The translations under genes were made by a program, and so were the position numbers. The notes beneath the pieces are model-generated. The model was not told the origin of the DNA and made no database searches. It saw only the letters and a program-made list of their open reading frames with translations. Source: Mycobacterium lehmannii (GTDB taxonomy: Bacteria > Actinomycetota > Actinomycetes > Mycobacteriales > Mycobacteriaceae). Taken from it: a stretch of 64,000 nucleotides of DNA. Location: contig NZ_NKCN01000007.1 in the NCBI RefSeq assembly GCF_002245535.1, positions 62,001 to 126,000 on the forward strand, written 5' to 3'. This document shows, one piece after another, positions 14,940 through 24,775 of this stretch. Each line of letters starts with the position of its first letter. Position 1 is the stretch's first letter.

Positions 14940-16477
14940 CCGTCGTCTCCTGTGCTATTCGAGTTGCTGACGTTGTACCTCACGCCGTCGGGTCCGACCA
15001 CCTGGCCGCTGGTCGGGCTGTACACCGCTGTGGAGCCGGGTGGCCCTGGAGCGGGAGTGTAGACGCAGGGGTTGGGCTGCTGTCCACTGCAGACAACGTT
15101 GCCCTGTCCGGGAGGGCTCAGCGGGTCGCTGACCGGCGCCGACGAATTCGGCGGCGGCAGGTCACTAGCCGGTGCGGGGTTCATGCCACTGTTGACCGAC
15201 GGCGCCTGGATGACACCACGGCCGGGGTTGACACCTTGGTCGCAGCGGGCGCCCGGAGCCGGGCAGGACAGGATCTGGTTGGGGTCGCCGTACCACGGGT
15301 TCGTGCCCAACGGAACATACGGTTCGTTGTTGCGGCATTCCATCGGCGTCGCTGCACGCTTGCCAGGGATGTCAGCGCACGGATAGTTACGCGCACCGCG
15401 AACCACGTTACCCTGGTACTCCTGAGGAATCTTGCAGTATGTGCCGCGCGGCAACGGCGCCATGCTGGTGTCGGCGGGCGAGCGCCACTCGGACGCCGGC
15501 AGGAAACCCGTGAAGCACGGCGGCGTGTGGTTAATCCCTCCGAGAGTCAAGGGCAGGAGGCCGTAACCCTCGAATATCGTGCCGGCCTGCGCCACCGCAG
15601 TGCCCTGAGGTAAGAGAACCAACGACTGTTCGACGCCCTTGTGATAGCGCTTAAGCATGTCGATCACGATCGTGAGGTTCGCCAACGTCTGAGGCAACGC
15701 CTCCTGAACACCACCGAATACCGCATTCGCCTGATCCAGCGTCGGGGCGGCCTGCTGCAGTCCGCTGCGCAGCGCAGCATCCTGCTCGGCAGACTGCGCT
15801 GCCAGGATGTTGAGGTTACGCGACCACTGCTCGATGTTGTCGCCCGACTGGACCTGGCTGTCCAGGATCGGTGCTGCGTTCTCGATGATGTCGTTGACCT
15901 GCGGCAAATTCTGCTGGAACCCCTGCGCGATATTGGTCGTCGAGTCGACCAACCGCTGGAGCGCCGGGCCTAAACCCCCGACGGCCTGCGAGGTCTCGGT
16001 CAGCAGCGTGTCGATCTTCTCTTTCGGTAATACCGCCAGGCCCCGGTTGGCCGCATCGAGTGCCGGACCCACTTCACTGGGCACGGTGCTGTCGGTGATG
16101 GTCGAACCAGGCGACAGGTACTGACCCGGGTTGCCGGTTGACACCAGGTCCAGGTATTGCTCTCCAATTGCTGACACGGAGTGGACGTTGGCGGTCGCAT
16201 CAGCCGGGATCTTGAATCGGTTGTCGATGCTCATCACGGCTATCGCACCGGTCTGGGTGGGCTCGACCGACGTCACCTTGCCGATCTGGGTTCCGCGGTA
16301 CGTGACGTTGGCGGTCGCGTAGAGCCCGCCCGAGCGCGGGAGTTCGGCTTTCAACTCGTACTGCGAGATACCCATAATGCTTGGAACCCGCAGGTAATAC
16401 CAACCCAGTACCACGATGGCGACAATCGTCAGGATGGAGAACAGCGTCAGCTGGAATTTGATGAACCGGGTCAGCAC
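14909..16477 (-). CDS. mce1F: Mce1F, MCE-family lipid-transport protein
   Basis: 522 residues. An N-terminal helix (about 9-29) anchors the protein. The MCE/MlaD domain follows (about 38-115: ELPRSGGLYATANVTYRGTQIGKVTSVEPT), then a long helical region of the Mce4-type C-terminal domain (about 120-300). The tail is rich in Pro, Asn and Cys (CFTGFLPASEWRSP, NQILSCPAPGARCDQG). Mce subunits form a periplasm-spanning channel that carries lipids to the YrbE permease; for Mce1 the cargo is thought to be fatty or mycolic acids. It starts at GTG 16477, three bases after mce1E. Confidence 0.95.
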   Translation of the reverse strand: MLTRFIKFQLTLFSILTIVAIVVLGWYYLRVPSIMGISQYELKAELPRSGGLYATANVTYRGTQIGKVTSVEPTQTGAIAVMSIDNRFKIPADATANVHSVSAIGEQYLDLVSTGNPGQYLSPGSTITDSTVPSEVGPALDAANRGLAVLPKEKIDTLLTETSQAVGGLGPALQRLVDSTTNIAQGFQQNLPQVNDIIENAAPILDSQVQSGDNIEQWSRNLNILAAQSAEQDAALRSGLQQAAPTLDQANAVFGGVQEALPQTLANLTIVIDMLKRYHKGVEQSLVLLPQGTAVAQAGTIFEGYGLLPLTLGGINHTPPCFTGFLPASEWRSPADTSMAPLPRGTYCKIPQEYQGNVVRGARNYPCADIPGKRAATPMECRNNEPYVPLGTNPWYGDPNQILSCPAPGARCDQGVNPGRGVIQAPSVNSGMNPAPASDLPPPNSSAPVSDPLSPPGQGNVVCSGQQPNPCVYTPAPGPPGSTAVYSPTSGQVVGPDGVRYNVSNSNSTGDDGWKEMLAPAS

Positions 16478-16480
16478 CGC

Positions 16481-17635
16481 TTACTCACCCCTTTCGACCA
16501 GCGGGCCGTTCGGCGCATTGTGCGGATTCGGCACGAACCTCACATCTGGGATCATCGTCGCCGGATCGCGACCCCAGGACTGTTCAAGTGCACGCAGCAT
16601 GCCCGATATGCCGGTGCCCGACAGGACAGCGTTATCGAGCGCTGAGAGTGTCAAGTCGACCGTGAGTGACGCGTTGACGTAATCACCGCGAATTGCCTTC
16701 GGGACGTTCTCGATCGAGAAGGGTGCAGTGAGCAGGAGCTTGAGCGCACCGATGACATACGGCGCAGCACGGCCCAGTTGCTTGAGCGGCCGCTGAAGGT
16801 TGACGAGGTTGGTATTCAGATCTTCGCTGGCCGGCGCCACCGCGTTGTCGGCCGCGACGCTGATCCGGCCGATCGCCTCGACCGCGTCGGCGAACAGATC
16901 GCGGGTATCCGCGAAATGTTTGATCAGTGGCGGGAACTCGGTGAGCACCCGGTCCAGCGTGTTGTTGCGCTGGGCAACGATCGACAGCAGTCGGTCTGTC
17001 GACTCGATCGCGCGGGTGATGTCCTGACGCTGCTGATTCAGCTCGTCGGTGAACGTATCCAGCTTGCTGAGGAAATCGCGGATCTGATCGGCTCGGCCGT
17101 TGAGCACATTGTAGATCTCGGTTTGGATGACCTCGAGGTTCTGCACCCCGCCGCCCTGCAGGATGGAGGCGATGCTCGCCAGCACCCGCTCGGTGGTCGG
17201 AAAAGCCGACGCGTTCTGCAGTGGGATCGTGTCACCGTCACGCAGCGGTTGGGGTGATGGATCCGGCGGTAATTCGAGCTCTACATGCTGCGAGCCGAGA
17301 AGGCTCGTCTGCCCGATTCGTGCCAGCGCATTCTTCGGCAACTCCACTGTGGGCTCGACATCGAGGGTCAAGGTCGCGACCCAGTTCTTGAGTTCGATGG
17401 CACGTACTCGACCGACGTAGACGTCGGCCACTCGCACGCGGCTGTTGACATTGAGTGCCAGAGTGTCCGGCATCTGCACGTAAATCGTCGTCGCATTCGA
17501 ACCGGTACCCGGGCCCCCGGGCAGCGGCACGTTGGCAATGCCCTTCCAGGAACCGCAGGAACTCAGCACCAGAGCGACCGCCCCGAGCGCGAGAGCGCGT
17601 TGCGCGAGCCTTCTCCATTTGAGCGCGATCATCAT
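16481..17635 (-). CDS. lprK: Mce1E/LprK, lipoprotein subunit of the Mce1 transporter
   Basis: 384 residues. The start at 17635 overlaps the mce1D stop (ATGATGA). A signal peptide ends in lipobox LSSC with the acylated cysteine at residue 27, as in all MceE proteins. The MCE domain (about 45-120: IYVQMPDTLALNVNSRVRVADVYVGRV) and a helical domain follow. The order places it between the D and F subunits. A much longer upstream frame is antisense-like low-complexity sequence inside mce1D and is rejected. Confidence 0.95.
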   Translation of the reverse strand: MMIALKWRRLAQRALALGAVALVLSSCGSWKGIANVPLPGGPGTGSNATTIYVQMPDTLALNVNSRVRVADVYVGRVRAIELKNWVATLTLDVEPTVELPKNALARIGQTSLLGSQHVELELPPDPSPQPLRDGDTIPLQNASAFPTTERVLASIASILQGGGVQNLEVIQTEIYNVLNGRADQIRDFLSKLDTFTDELNQQRQDITRAIESTDRLLSIVAQRNNTLDRVLTEFPPLIKHFADTRDLFADAVEAIGRISVAADNAVAPASEDLNTNLVNLQRPLKQLGRAAPYVIGALKLLLTAPFSIENVPKAIRGDYVNASLTVDLTLSALDNAVLSGTGISGMLRALEQSWGRDPATMIPDVRFVPNPHNAPNGPLVERGE

Positions 17636-19269
17636 CGACCTGCCTCTGCTGGAAGCGGGGGGCCCGCGGGTGCGGGGGCGCCGGCGGCGGGAGCCGGTAC
17701 CGGGCCGGCCATCGCCGCTCCACCCGGGTCGCCTGGAATAACGCCCGGCGCCGGCGGCGGTGGTGGTCCGGGCTGCGGGTACCACGGCGGCGGCAGCGGG
17801 TTGTTCTGGTCGAACGCGTTCGGCGGACCGGGCAGGTTGCCGTCGCGCGTCGTCCCGAACGCAGGCGGCGCGGCGGGGATCGGGCAGTCGGGTCCGCCCA
17901 ACAATTCCGCTAGGCATTCCGGGGTCATCATGCTCGCCGTGAACGGCTGCACGTCGATGCCCTGCATGCCCGGTGCGGCGACCCAGCCCGGCTCATGGTT
18001 GCCGTGAGAGAACAGCGTGTCCCGCGACCAGATGCCCGGCACCGTCGTGTCCTTGTAACCGGCCGGCGGCTTTAGCCGTGGCTCGGAGTACGCAACCTGC
18101 TTCGGCAGCGTCATCGCGGAGCTGAACTGGTTGACACCGAACGGCAGGTAGTTGAATTTGATCGCGTCCAGGATCGGCGCCAGGTACTGCGCGCACATCT
18201 CTGCCGACTCCTGGTATCCGAGCCGGCTACCGGCCTGAACGGCACTACAGATGAACTGCAGCGGATTAGCGAAGTTGTTGATCACGGCATAACTGTTAAT
18301 GCCGCCGGTGACCGGTGAGACGATGTTGACCAAGTTCGCGCCGAGGTTGGGGAACACGTGCAACGCGGTTTCCAGTCCGTCGCGCGGCTCCTGCTGAAGA
18401 ATCGCAGTTGTCACCTCGGCGAGATTGTTCACGTCGTGGGTCAACACCTCCGCGTTCTGGTCGAAGAACTGACGGGTCGTCGTCAGCAGCTCGTTCAGAT
18501 CCTGAAGGGCGTTGGCCAACTCGCGGTCGGTGTTGGTGAATGCGTTGGTGAATGTAGCTAGGTCGTCGTTGAGCGCCACGAATTGCTGATCGCTGCGATA
18601 CAGGGCGTTGACGAACAGTGCCAGGCTCTTGACCACGCTGAAGAAGTCGTCGCGCCCCTCGTTGAGCGCGAAGAGCGCCTCTGACAGGTTGTTGAGCGTC
18701 CTGTTGAGCTGCTCACCCTTGCCCGCGAATCCATCGGCGGCCGAATCGATGATGTCGCCGAACGGGCCTCGAGGCTGTTCGGGAGTTGGGCCCAGGTCCG
18801 TCAAGATCCGATTGATGGAGTCCCGCAGCTCGTCGTACTCGACAGGTACCTGGGTGCGGTCGATCGGGATGACGGCACCATCTTCCATCACCGGGCCGCC
18901 CGTGTAGGCCGGCGCTAACTGGATGTTGCGCGACGCCACCAGGCTCGGGTTGAGGATGGACGCAGTGGCGTTGGCCGGCACCTTGTAGGAGTTCGCGTAA
19001 TTGAAGGTGACCTTCATCCGGTCGCCGGCCGGTTCGATCGTTTCGATCTCGCCGACCCGCACGCCCATTATCGTCACCTTATCGCCCGGATACAGCGCCA
19101 GAGTGTCGCTGAAGTAGGCCACCACCGTGTTCGTCGTCAGCTTCTTGTACAGGCTGTACCCGACGAAGGCGGCCACCAACGCGAGAACCACGATCAGCGC
19201 ACCGATGACGATCGTCGCCCGGGACAGCGCGGGCAACTTCATGTTTCGGACGTTGAAAATTGTCGACAT
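17632..19269 (-). CDS. mce1D: Mce1D, MCE-family lipid-transport protein
   Basis: 545 residues. N-terminal membrane helix (about 19-42), MCE domain (about 48-125: AYFSDTLALYPGDKVTIMGVR) and a long coiled, helical domain (about 150-330). The C-terminus is extremely Pro/Gly/Ala-rich from about residue 470. Two Cys-containing segments (FICSAVQAG, MCAQYLAP) are typical of the family. It begins ten bases after mce1C. Confidence 0.95.
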   Translation of the reverse strand: MSTIFNVRNMKLPALSRATIVIGALIVVLALVAAFVGYSLYKKLTTNTVVAYFSDTLALYPGDKVTIMGVRVGEIETIEPAGDRMKVTFNYANSYKVPANATASILNPSLVASRNIQLAPAYTGGPVMEDGAVIPIDRTQVPVEYDELRDSINRILTDLGPTPEQPRGPFGDIIDSAADGFAGKGEQLNRTLNNLSEALFALNEGRDDFFSVVKSLALFVNALYRSDQQFVALNDDLATFTNAFTNTDRELANALQDLNELLTTTRQFFDQNAEVLTHDVNNLAEVTTAILQQEPRDGLETALHVFPNLGANLVNIVSPVTGGINSYAVINNFANPLQFICSAVQAGSRLGYQESAEMCAQYLAPILDAIKFNYLPFGVNQFSSAMTLPKQVAYSEPRLKPPAGYKDTTVPGIWSRDTLFSHGNHEPGWVAAPGMQGIDVQPFTASMMTPECLAELLGGPDCPIPAAPPAFGTTRDGNLPGPPNAFDQNNPLPPPWYPQPGPPPPPAPGVIPGDPGGAAMAGPVPAPAAGAPAPAGPPLPAEAGR

Positions 19270-19279
19270 CTGCTATCCC

Positions 19280-20857
19280 CTAACCCTGCTGCGAACCCGG
19301 CGGGAGGAACGGCGGGTTTCCCGGTAAGGGCGGTTGTCCGGCGGGCGCCAGTTGCTGACCAGGTCCCGGGACCGCGGGCGCTGGCAGCGCGGGTGGCAGC
19401 GGGGCGATGCCGGGCGTGAAGTCCGCGGGCAATGGGGGCTGCGAAGGGTCCTGCCCGACGGGCACGGTGCGGGCCCCCGGCGGTGCGGGCGGAAGCTGGC
19501 CGTGCGCCCCAGGCACACTCGGCGGAATCTGACCGGGGATCGCGGCGGCGGGCACGCCCGGCGACGGTTGCGGGCCGTGCATGTTCGGGTCGGAGGTGGC
19601 CACATTGGGCGGCCCATATGCGGGACCGCCGAACGGTCCCACCGAAAGGTCGGCGCACGGCAGCGGGTCGCCGGGCCGCGGCAGCCCGTCGGCCGGTGGC
19701 GTGTACGAGCACGGCGAACCCTTCAGCACACCGGGTCCGGGGTTCTCCGGGGTGCCCTCGATCACTGCGGGGCTCGGCGGCGGCGCGCCGTTTTCGAAAC
19801 CCTGGGCGTTCGGGTCCGGGAAACGCCAGGCGGGCAGGCCAGCGTCGCGCCAGAACTTCTCTGGATCGATACCGCGCTTCTTGAAGGCGGCGTCAATGAA
19901 CGGTTGTAGGATCTGGCCCGGTAGCAGGTTCACCAGCATGACCTTGAAGTAGGGACCGGAGGCCAACGCTTCGCCTAACGACGCCGCGAAACTCGCCACC
20001 GTGATCAGCGTTTCCTGTAAGTCGAACTGGCGCTCGCGCAGCACGTCGCTGACTACCCGTAGCTGTTCGAGGACGCGGTTCAGGTTGGGGTTGTCGTCGA
20101 TCAGACCCTTGACCTGTTCGGAGAACGAACCGACCCGCTCCAACAGCATGCTGACCGCGTAGTTGCGCTCGTTGATGGCGCCGAGCAGCGTTTGCGCGTT
20201 TACCAATAGGTTCTTGATCTGCTCGCTGCGGCTGCCAAGGATGCCGGCGATCTTATTGGCGTTGGCCAGCAGTTGCTTGATGTCCTCGTCGCGCTTACCG
20301 ATGGTGTCAGAGAAGCGGGCAACCCCGTCGAGCGCGGCGCTCAGATGGGGTGAGGTCTGATCAATCGTTTCCGACAACACATTGAGCGAGCGTTTGACGG
20401 TCTGAGTGTCCCAATCCGAGGCCGCCTTCGTCACGTCGAAGAATGCGTCATAGATCTGGTACGGCGTGGTGGTCTGCCCGAGCGGCAGCACCTGGTTTGC
20501 GCGCAGAGGTTCGGTGCCGCGCGGTTCGATCTCGATGTTGCGACGGCCCAGAATCGTGTCAGTGCGAATGGCGGCCCGGCTGTCCTTCCCGATTTGGGTG
20601 CCGCCCAGCGAATAACCGATGACAACCTTATCGCCGTCGATCCGCATGCTTTTGACGAGGCCCACGTCGACACCGGCGATGCGCACCTTATCGCCCTCGC
20701 CGATACCACCGGTGTCGGAGAACTGCGCATAGTAGGTGGGTTGCGCGAACAACATCGGTACGCTGGCAAAGCTCTGTCCCACGCCGATCACCAAAATCAC
20801 GATGATGATCCCCATCAGTCCGTTCCGGACCCGATCCGACCCTTCGAGCGTCCTCAT
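19280..20857 (-). CDS. mce1C: Mce1C, MCE-family lipid-transport protein
   Basis: 525 residues. Membrane helix at about 16-34 and MCE domain at about 42-118 (AQFSDTGGIGEGDKVRIAGVDVGLVKS). The helical domain runs to about 330, and a proline-rich tail fills the last 150 residues. The ATG at 20857 overlaps the mce1B stop as ATGA and is preferred over an in-frame ATG four codons upstream. The Pro-rich tails of C and D probably span toward the outer membrane or cell wall. Confidence 0.95.
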   Translation of the reverse strand: MRTLEGSDRVRNGLMGIIIVILVIGVGQSFASVPMLFAQPTYYAQFSDTGGIGEGDKVRIAGVDVGLVKSMRIDGDKVVIGYSLGGTQIGKDSRAAIRTDTILGRRNIEIEPRGTEPLRANQVLPLGQTTTPYQIYDAFFDVTKAASDWDTQTVKRSLNVLSETIDQTSPHLSAALDGVARFSDTIGKRDEDIKQLLANANKIAGILGSRSEQIKNLLVNAQTLLGAINERNYAVSMLLERVGSFSEQVKGLIDDNPNLNRVLEQLRVVSDVLRERQFDLQETLITVASFAASLGEALASGPYFKVMLVNLLPGQILQPFIDAAFKKRGIDPEKFWRDAGLPAWRFPDPNAQGFENGAPPPSPAVIEGTPENPGPGVLKGSPCSYTPPADGLPRPGDPLPCADLSVGPFGGPAYGPPNVATSDPNMHGPQPSPGVPAAAIPGQIPPSVPGAHGQLPPAPPGARTVPVGQDPSQPPLPADFTPGIAPLPPALPAPAVPGPGQQLAPAGQPPLPGNPPFLPPGSQQG

Positions 20858-21885
20858 TGTGGCGTGCACCTACCCGATGGCTGGCTGAACAGCTTGACCG
20901 TGCGGACCGGCCCGCCGGGCTGCAACCCGTTGATTCTCAACGAGATGTCGCAAGAGTAGAAGTTGAAGAAGTCGCCGTAGATACCGCCACTGCGTCCGAT
21001 GATCTTGAATGCGGTTGGCAGTCTGACGAGGATGTTGTTGAGTTCGTCACGCTGCTCTACCAGGGGCTGCTGAACCGCCTCCAGATAGCTGATCGTGCTC
21101 TGCAACAGCGGGCGATTGTCGGCGAGCAAATCGGCGACCGTCCCGGCCGCGTCGCTGATTCCGGCCACCGAAGTGGCAATCGGATCGGCGCGGTTCTTCA
21201 GCCCGGTGATCAATGTTTCGAAGTTCTGCACGGTCTCGTCGAACTGCCGTTGATGGCGCACGGTCGTGTCAAGCACGGTGTTGAGATTGCGGATCACCTC
21301 TCCGATAGCTTGGTCCCGGTCGGCCAACGCGGATGTCAGCGACGCGGTCTGGTCGAGGATGTCGTTGAGCGTGCCGCCCTGCCCCTGGAAGACGGTGATG
21401 ATCGACTGGGCGATGCTGTTGACCTTTTCGGGATCGAGGGCTCGGAACACCGGCCGGAATCCGCCGATCAACGCGTCGAGATCGAGCGCGGGTTCGGTGC
21501 GCTCGATCGGTATGGTGGCACCGCCGGGCATCCGCCTGTCGCTGTCTCCCCGCTTGAGCTCCAGGTAGCGGTCGCCGATCAGGTTGAGATACCGCACCGA
21601 CGCGGTCGTCCCCTCGAAAAGCGGCAGCGAGCGGTCGACGGCGAAGTCCACCTTCGCTTTCGATCCCCCGTCGATCAGCTCGACCCCGGAAACCTTGCCA
21701 ACCTCGACGCCCGAGGCACGGACGAACTGCCCGGCACGCAGGCCACTCGCGTTGGAGAATATCGCCGTGTACCCGGTGGTGCGGTCGAAGCGCATCTGAC
21801 CGAACACCACGACGATCATCGCCGTGAAGAGCAGCAGCACCAGAGAGAAGGCCCCGAGCTTGATGGCAGTACCGGTGATTTTCAT
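20854..21885 (-). CDS. mce1B: Mce1B, MCE-family lipid-transport protein
   Basis: 343 residues. Membrane helix at about 8-30 and MCE domain at about 38-115 (TAIFSNASGLRAGQFVRASGVEVGKVSG). The helical domain follows, and the short C-terminus ends in conserved FFNFYSCDISLRINGLQPGG. Like MceB proteins generally, it lacks the Pro-rich tail. The start overlaps the mce1A stop by four bases. Confidence 0.95.
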   Translation of the reverse strand: MKITGTAIKLGAFSLVLLLFTAMIVVVFGQMRFDRTTGYTAIFSNASGLRAGQFVRASGVEVGKVSGVELIDGGSKAKVDFAVDRSLPLFEGTTASVRYLNLIGDRYLELKRGDSDRRMPGGATIPIERTEPALDLDALIGGFRPVFRALDPEKVNSIAQSIITVFQGQGGTLNDILDQTASLTSALADRDQAIGEVIRNLNTVLDTTVRHQRQFDETVQNFETLITGLKNRADPIATSVAGISDAAGTVADLLADNRPLLQSTISYLEAVQQPLVEQRDELNNILVRLPTAFKIIGRSGGIYGDFFNFYSCDISLRINGLQPGGPVRTVKLFSQPSGRCTPQ

Positions 21886-23099
21886 GGGTTGATCGTGTAC
21901 TCCCCCACCTGACGTCCCCAGACGTATTCGATCAGCAGCGGCTGGCCCAGTTCGAAATGGTTGTACGGCGCGTTCGACGCACCGGTATCCGCGACGAGGA
22001 GCGGCGCAGGGAACAGCTCGGGCGTGATGGGTTGCCAGCAGCCCGGCCGGCCCTCCGGGCCGCCCCGGGCGTTCACCCGCGGGAGGTTGTCCGGATAAAC
22101 ATATGGGTTACCGGCGCCCGCGATTGTGGACAGCGTTCTCAGGGAGTACCCGTTCCCGCCCAGTGAGGCTGCGAACCTGGGTTCGACGTCGTGGAAGTTT
22201 CGAATTGTGCAGAACAGCGCGGGACTGTACTCGTCGAGCAACTCCGATGTGATGACGAGATCCTCGGCGCCGCGGATCAGATACGGCCCGCTGCGCTCGA
22301 AGATATCGGCCCCAGTGTTGCCGAAACCGATCGACGCCATCAGCGCCTGGTCGATGTTGGCTTGCTGCTCGTTGAGCGTCTGGGCTGTGGTCACCGCGTT
22401 CTCCAACCCGTCGAATAGGTCGGGTGCCGCGTCGGCATAGACCTCGCCGAGGTCGGCGAGCAGCCGGGTGTCGCGGCGGAGCTCGGGCATCCGGGCGTTC
22501 ACGTCGGTGAGGATCTCGTTGCCGTTGATGATCGACTGCCCGAACCGGTCGCCCAGCCCGTCGAGGGCCTCGGCTGTCGCGGCCAGCGTCTGGTTCAGCT
22601 TGATCGGGTCGACCTGCTCCGAGACAGAGACGACGGTTTCGAACAACGTGTTGAACTCGGTGGTGACTGACGTCACATCGATCACGTCCGACGACGTGAT
22701 GCGTTGCTCGGTGGGGTTTTTCGGGCTCGAGAAGTTGACATATTTGTTGCCGAACACCGTCGTGGCGTCGATGCTGGCATCGACGTTCTTCGGAATCAGC
22801 TCGAGGTACCTGGGGTCGACTTCGAGGAGAATCTTCGCTCTCGGCTCACCACCGACGTCGACCACGTCGACAGCGCCGACTCTGCCGATCTCCACGCCGT
22901 TGTAGGTCACCTTCGCGCCGGGGTCCATCGACAGGCCGGCACGCCCCGACAACAGCGTGAGTTTCTCGCGCGGCAGCCACGGAACCTCCCCGCGGAACTG
23001 GAAATACACGAAGATCAACGCGCCGATCGCGAAGATGGTCAGGACGATCCCGGCCAGCTTGTAGGGCGGTGTGCGCGGATTGTTCAGGGGTGCGGTCAT
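21882..23099 (-). CDS. mce1A: Mce1A, MCE-family lipid-transport protein
   Basis: 405 residues, somewhat shorter than M. tuberculosis Mce1A (about 454 as remembered). Membrane helix at about 14-34 and MCE domain at about 44-122 (LLSGRAGLSMDPGAKVTYNGVEIGRVG). The helical region and a C-terminus with FCTIRNFHDVEPRFAASLGG follow. In M. tuberculosis this subunit was originally linked to host-cell entry; a lipid-channel subunit is the current view. It starts four bases after yrbE1B. Confidence 0.95.
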   Translation of the reverse strand: MTAPLNNPRTPPYKLAGIVLTIFAIGALIFVYFQFRGEVPWLPREKLTLLSGRAGLSMDPGAKVTYNGVEIGRVGAVDVVDVGGEPRAKILLEVDPRYLELIPKNVDASIDATTVFGNKYVNFSSPKNPTEQRITSSDVIDVTSVTTEFNTLFETVVSVSEQVDPIKLNQTLAATAEALDGLGDRFGQSIINGNEILTDVNARMPELRRDTRLLADLGEVYADAAPDLFDGLENAVTTAQTLNEQQANIDQALMASIGFGNTGADIFERSGPYLIRGAEDLVITSELLDEYSPALFCTIRNFHDVEPRFAASLGGNGYSLRTLSTIAGAGNPYVYPDNLPRVNARGGPEGRPGCWQPITPELFPAPLLVADTGASNAPYNHFELGQPLLIEYVWGRQVGEYTINP

Positions 23100-23103
23100 G
23101 GCG

Positions 23104-23973
23104 CTATACCGTCAGGTTGAAGTTGGGGTCGACGCCGTAAAGCGCCAACGAGGCGAACAGGACCACACAAACGATGGCCACCAGCGAAGCACGCATCGAG
23201 CGACCGACGGCCTCACCCACACCGACCGGACCGCCGCTGGCGAAGTAGCCGTAGTAGCAGTGGTTTAGCATCACGATGATCGAGATGATGACCGCCTGGA
23301 TGAACGACCAGAACACGTCATCCGGACGCAGGAACGTGCGGAAGTAGTGGTCGTAGGTGCCGGTCGACTGGCCGTAGAACAACGTAGTAGTGACCTGCGC
23401 TGACAAGAAGCTCATGATGATCGCCATCGCGTACAGCGGGATGATGACGATGAACCCGGCCATGATTCGGGTCGAGACAAGATAAGAGATGGACTTGATT
23501 CCCATCACCTCGAGAGCGTCAATCTCCTCGCTGATGCGCATGGCGCCCAGCTCCGCGGTGGCACCGGCGCCGACCGTGGCGGCCAGCGCCTGACCCGCGA
23601 CGACCGGTGCCGCGATACGCACGTTGATCAACGCGGCGAAGAAGCCGGTGAAGGCCTCGACACCGATGTTGCCGAGCGAGGCGAAGCCCTGGATCGCGAC
23701 CAGCGACGAACCGGACAAGGTCACGAAGCCGACGATCGCGACCGTCCCGCCGATCACGGCCATCGCGCCCGTGCCCATGCCGATCTCGGCGATCAGACGC
23801 AGCGTCTCCCTGCGGTAGTAGCGCAGTGCGTGGCCGATCGACCCGACAGAGGTGATGACGAACCACGCGACGTGCCCGACGCTGTCGAGGAACCGCGCGG
23901 GTGCACTCGCGACGCTTTGGGCACGGCTGAACCCCCGCGGAAACCGAGAACGCAGGACCGTTGTCGTAGACAC
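23104..23973 (-). CDS. yrbE1B: YrbE1B, MlaE-type permease of the Mce1 transporter
   Basis: 289 residues with five to six membrane helices and the MlaE-family EQ-loop-like segment RISEEIDALEVMGIKSISYL. The start is GTG 23973, one base after the yrbE1A stop. YrbE1A and YrbE1B form the inner-membrane permease pair that couples to an Mce ATPase (MceG), which is encoded elsewhere in mycobacteria; none is present in this window. Confidence 0.95.
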   Translation of the reverse strand: MSTTTVLRSRFPRGFSRAQSVASAPARFLDSVGHVAWFVITSVGSIGHALRYYRRETLRLIAEIGMGTGAMAVIGGTVAIVGFVTLSGSSLVAIQGFASLGNIGVEAFTGFFAALINVRIAAPVVAGQALAATVGAGATAELGAMRISEEIDALEVMGIKSISYLVSTRIMAGFIVIIPLYAMAIIMSFLSAQVTTTLFYGQSTGTYDHYFRTFLRPDDVFWSFIQAVIISIIVMLNHCYYGYFASGGPVGVGEAVGRSMRASLVAIVCVVLFASLALYGVDPNFNLTV

Positions 23974-23974
23974 C

Positions 23975-24775
23975 TCAACTGCTCCCTGTTCCGAACCGGA
24001 CGCCGATCGTGGTCAGGACCACGTTCACCGCGAACAGCGCAATGACGCAGAGCACCAGGGTCTCGTTCACCGCGGTGCCGACGCCCTTCGCGCCGCCGGC
24101 GACGGTCAGACCGCGATAACAGCCGACCAGACCGGCGATCAGGCCGAACGTCATGGCCTTGATGATCGAGATGAGGACCTCGGGCAGCCCGGTGATCAGC
24201 GTCAGAGTCGAGACGTAGGCACCGGCCGAGACGTTCTGAAGGTACACGCCGAAGATGAAGCCACCGACCAGGCCGACGGTGATCACCGCGCCGTTGAGCA
24301 GCAGGGCGACGAAGGTGGAGGCGACGACGCGGGGCACCACCAGGCGGTGGATCGGGTCGATGCCGAGGACCTCGAGCGCGTCGATCTCCTCGCGGATGGT
24401 TCGAGCCCCGAGGTCGGCGCAGATGGCGGTCGAGCCCGCCCCGGCGACGACGAGCACTGTCACCAGGGGACCGAGCTGGGTAACCGCGCCGATGGCCGCG
24501 CCGGCGCCGGACACGTCGGCGGCGCCGAACTCGGCCAGCAGGATGTTCAGCGTGAAGATCAGGAGCACGGTCAGCGGGATGGAGACCGCGAGCGTCGGCA
24601 GGAACGCGACGCGCATCAGAAACCAGCTCTGCAGGATGAACTCGCGCCATTGGAACGGCGGCTTGAACAGGGCTTTGCCGACGAGCACGCACATGCGCAC
24701 GAATCCGCCGACCGCTTCCAGACCCGGTCGGACCTGGTCACGTACGTAACCGACGACCCCGGTCGACGCCGTCAC
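23975..24775 (-). CDS. yrbE1A: YrbE1A, MlaE-type permease of the Mce1 transporter
   Basis: 266 residues, matching the usual length. Membrane helices are interrupted by the conserved TIREEIDALEVLGIDPIHRL loop and AGLVGCYRGLTVAGGAKGVG near the end. The GTG at 24775 is chosen because GGGAG lies seven bases upstream; a TTG seven codons earlier is less likely. It is separated from fadD5 by a 212-base gap that may carry an internal promoter. Confidence 0.93.
   Translation of the reverse strand: MTASTGVVGYVRDQVRPGLEAVGGFVRMCVLVGKALFKPPFQWREFILQSWFLMRVAFLPTLAVSIPLTVLLIFTLNILLAEFGAADVSGAGAAIGAVTQLGPLVTVLVVAGAGSTAICADLGARTIREEIDALEVLGIDPIHRLVVPRVVASTFVALLLNGAVITVGLVGGFIFGVYLQNVSAGAYVSTLTLITGLPEVLISIIKAMTFGLIAGLVGCYRGLTVAGGAKGVGTAVNETLVLCVIALFAVNVVLTTIGVRFGTGSS

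Noticed and set aside
17635..17917. N-terminal extension of mce1E by about 94 residues
   Set aside because: It lies inside mce1D in another frame, is Arg/Pro-rich and would bury the lipoprotein signal.
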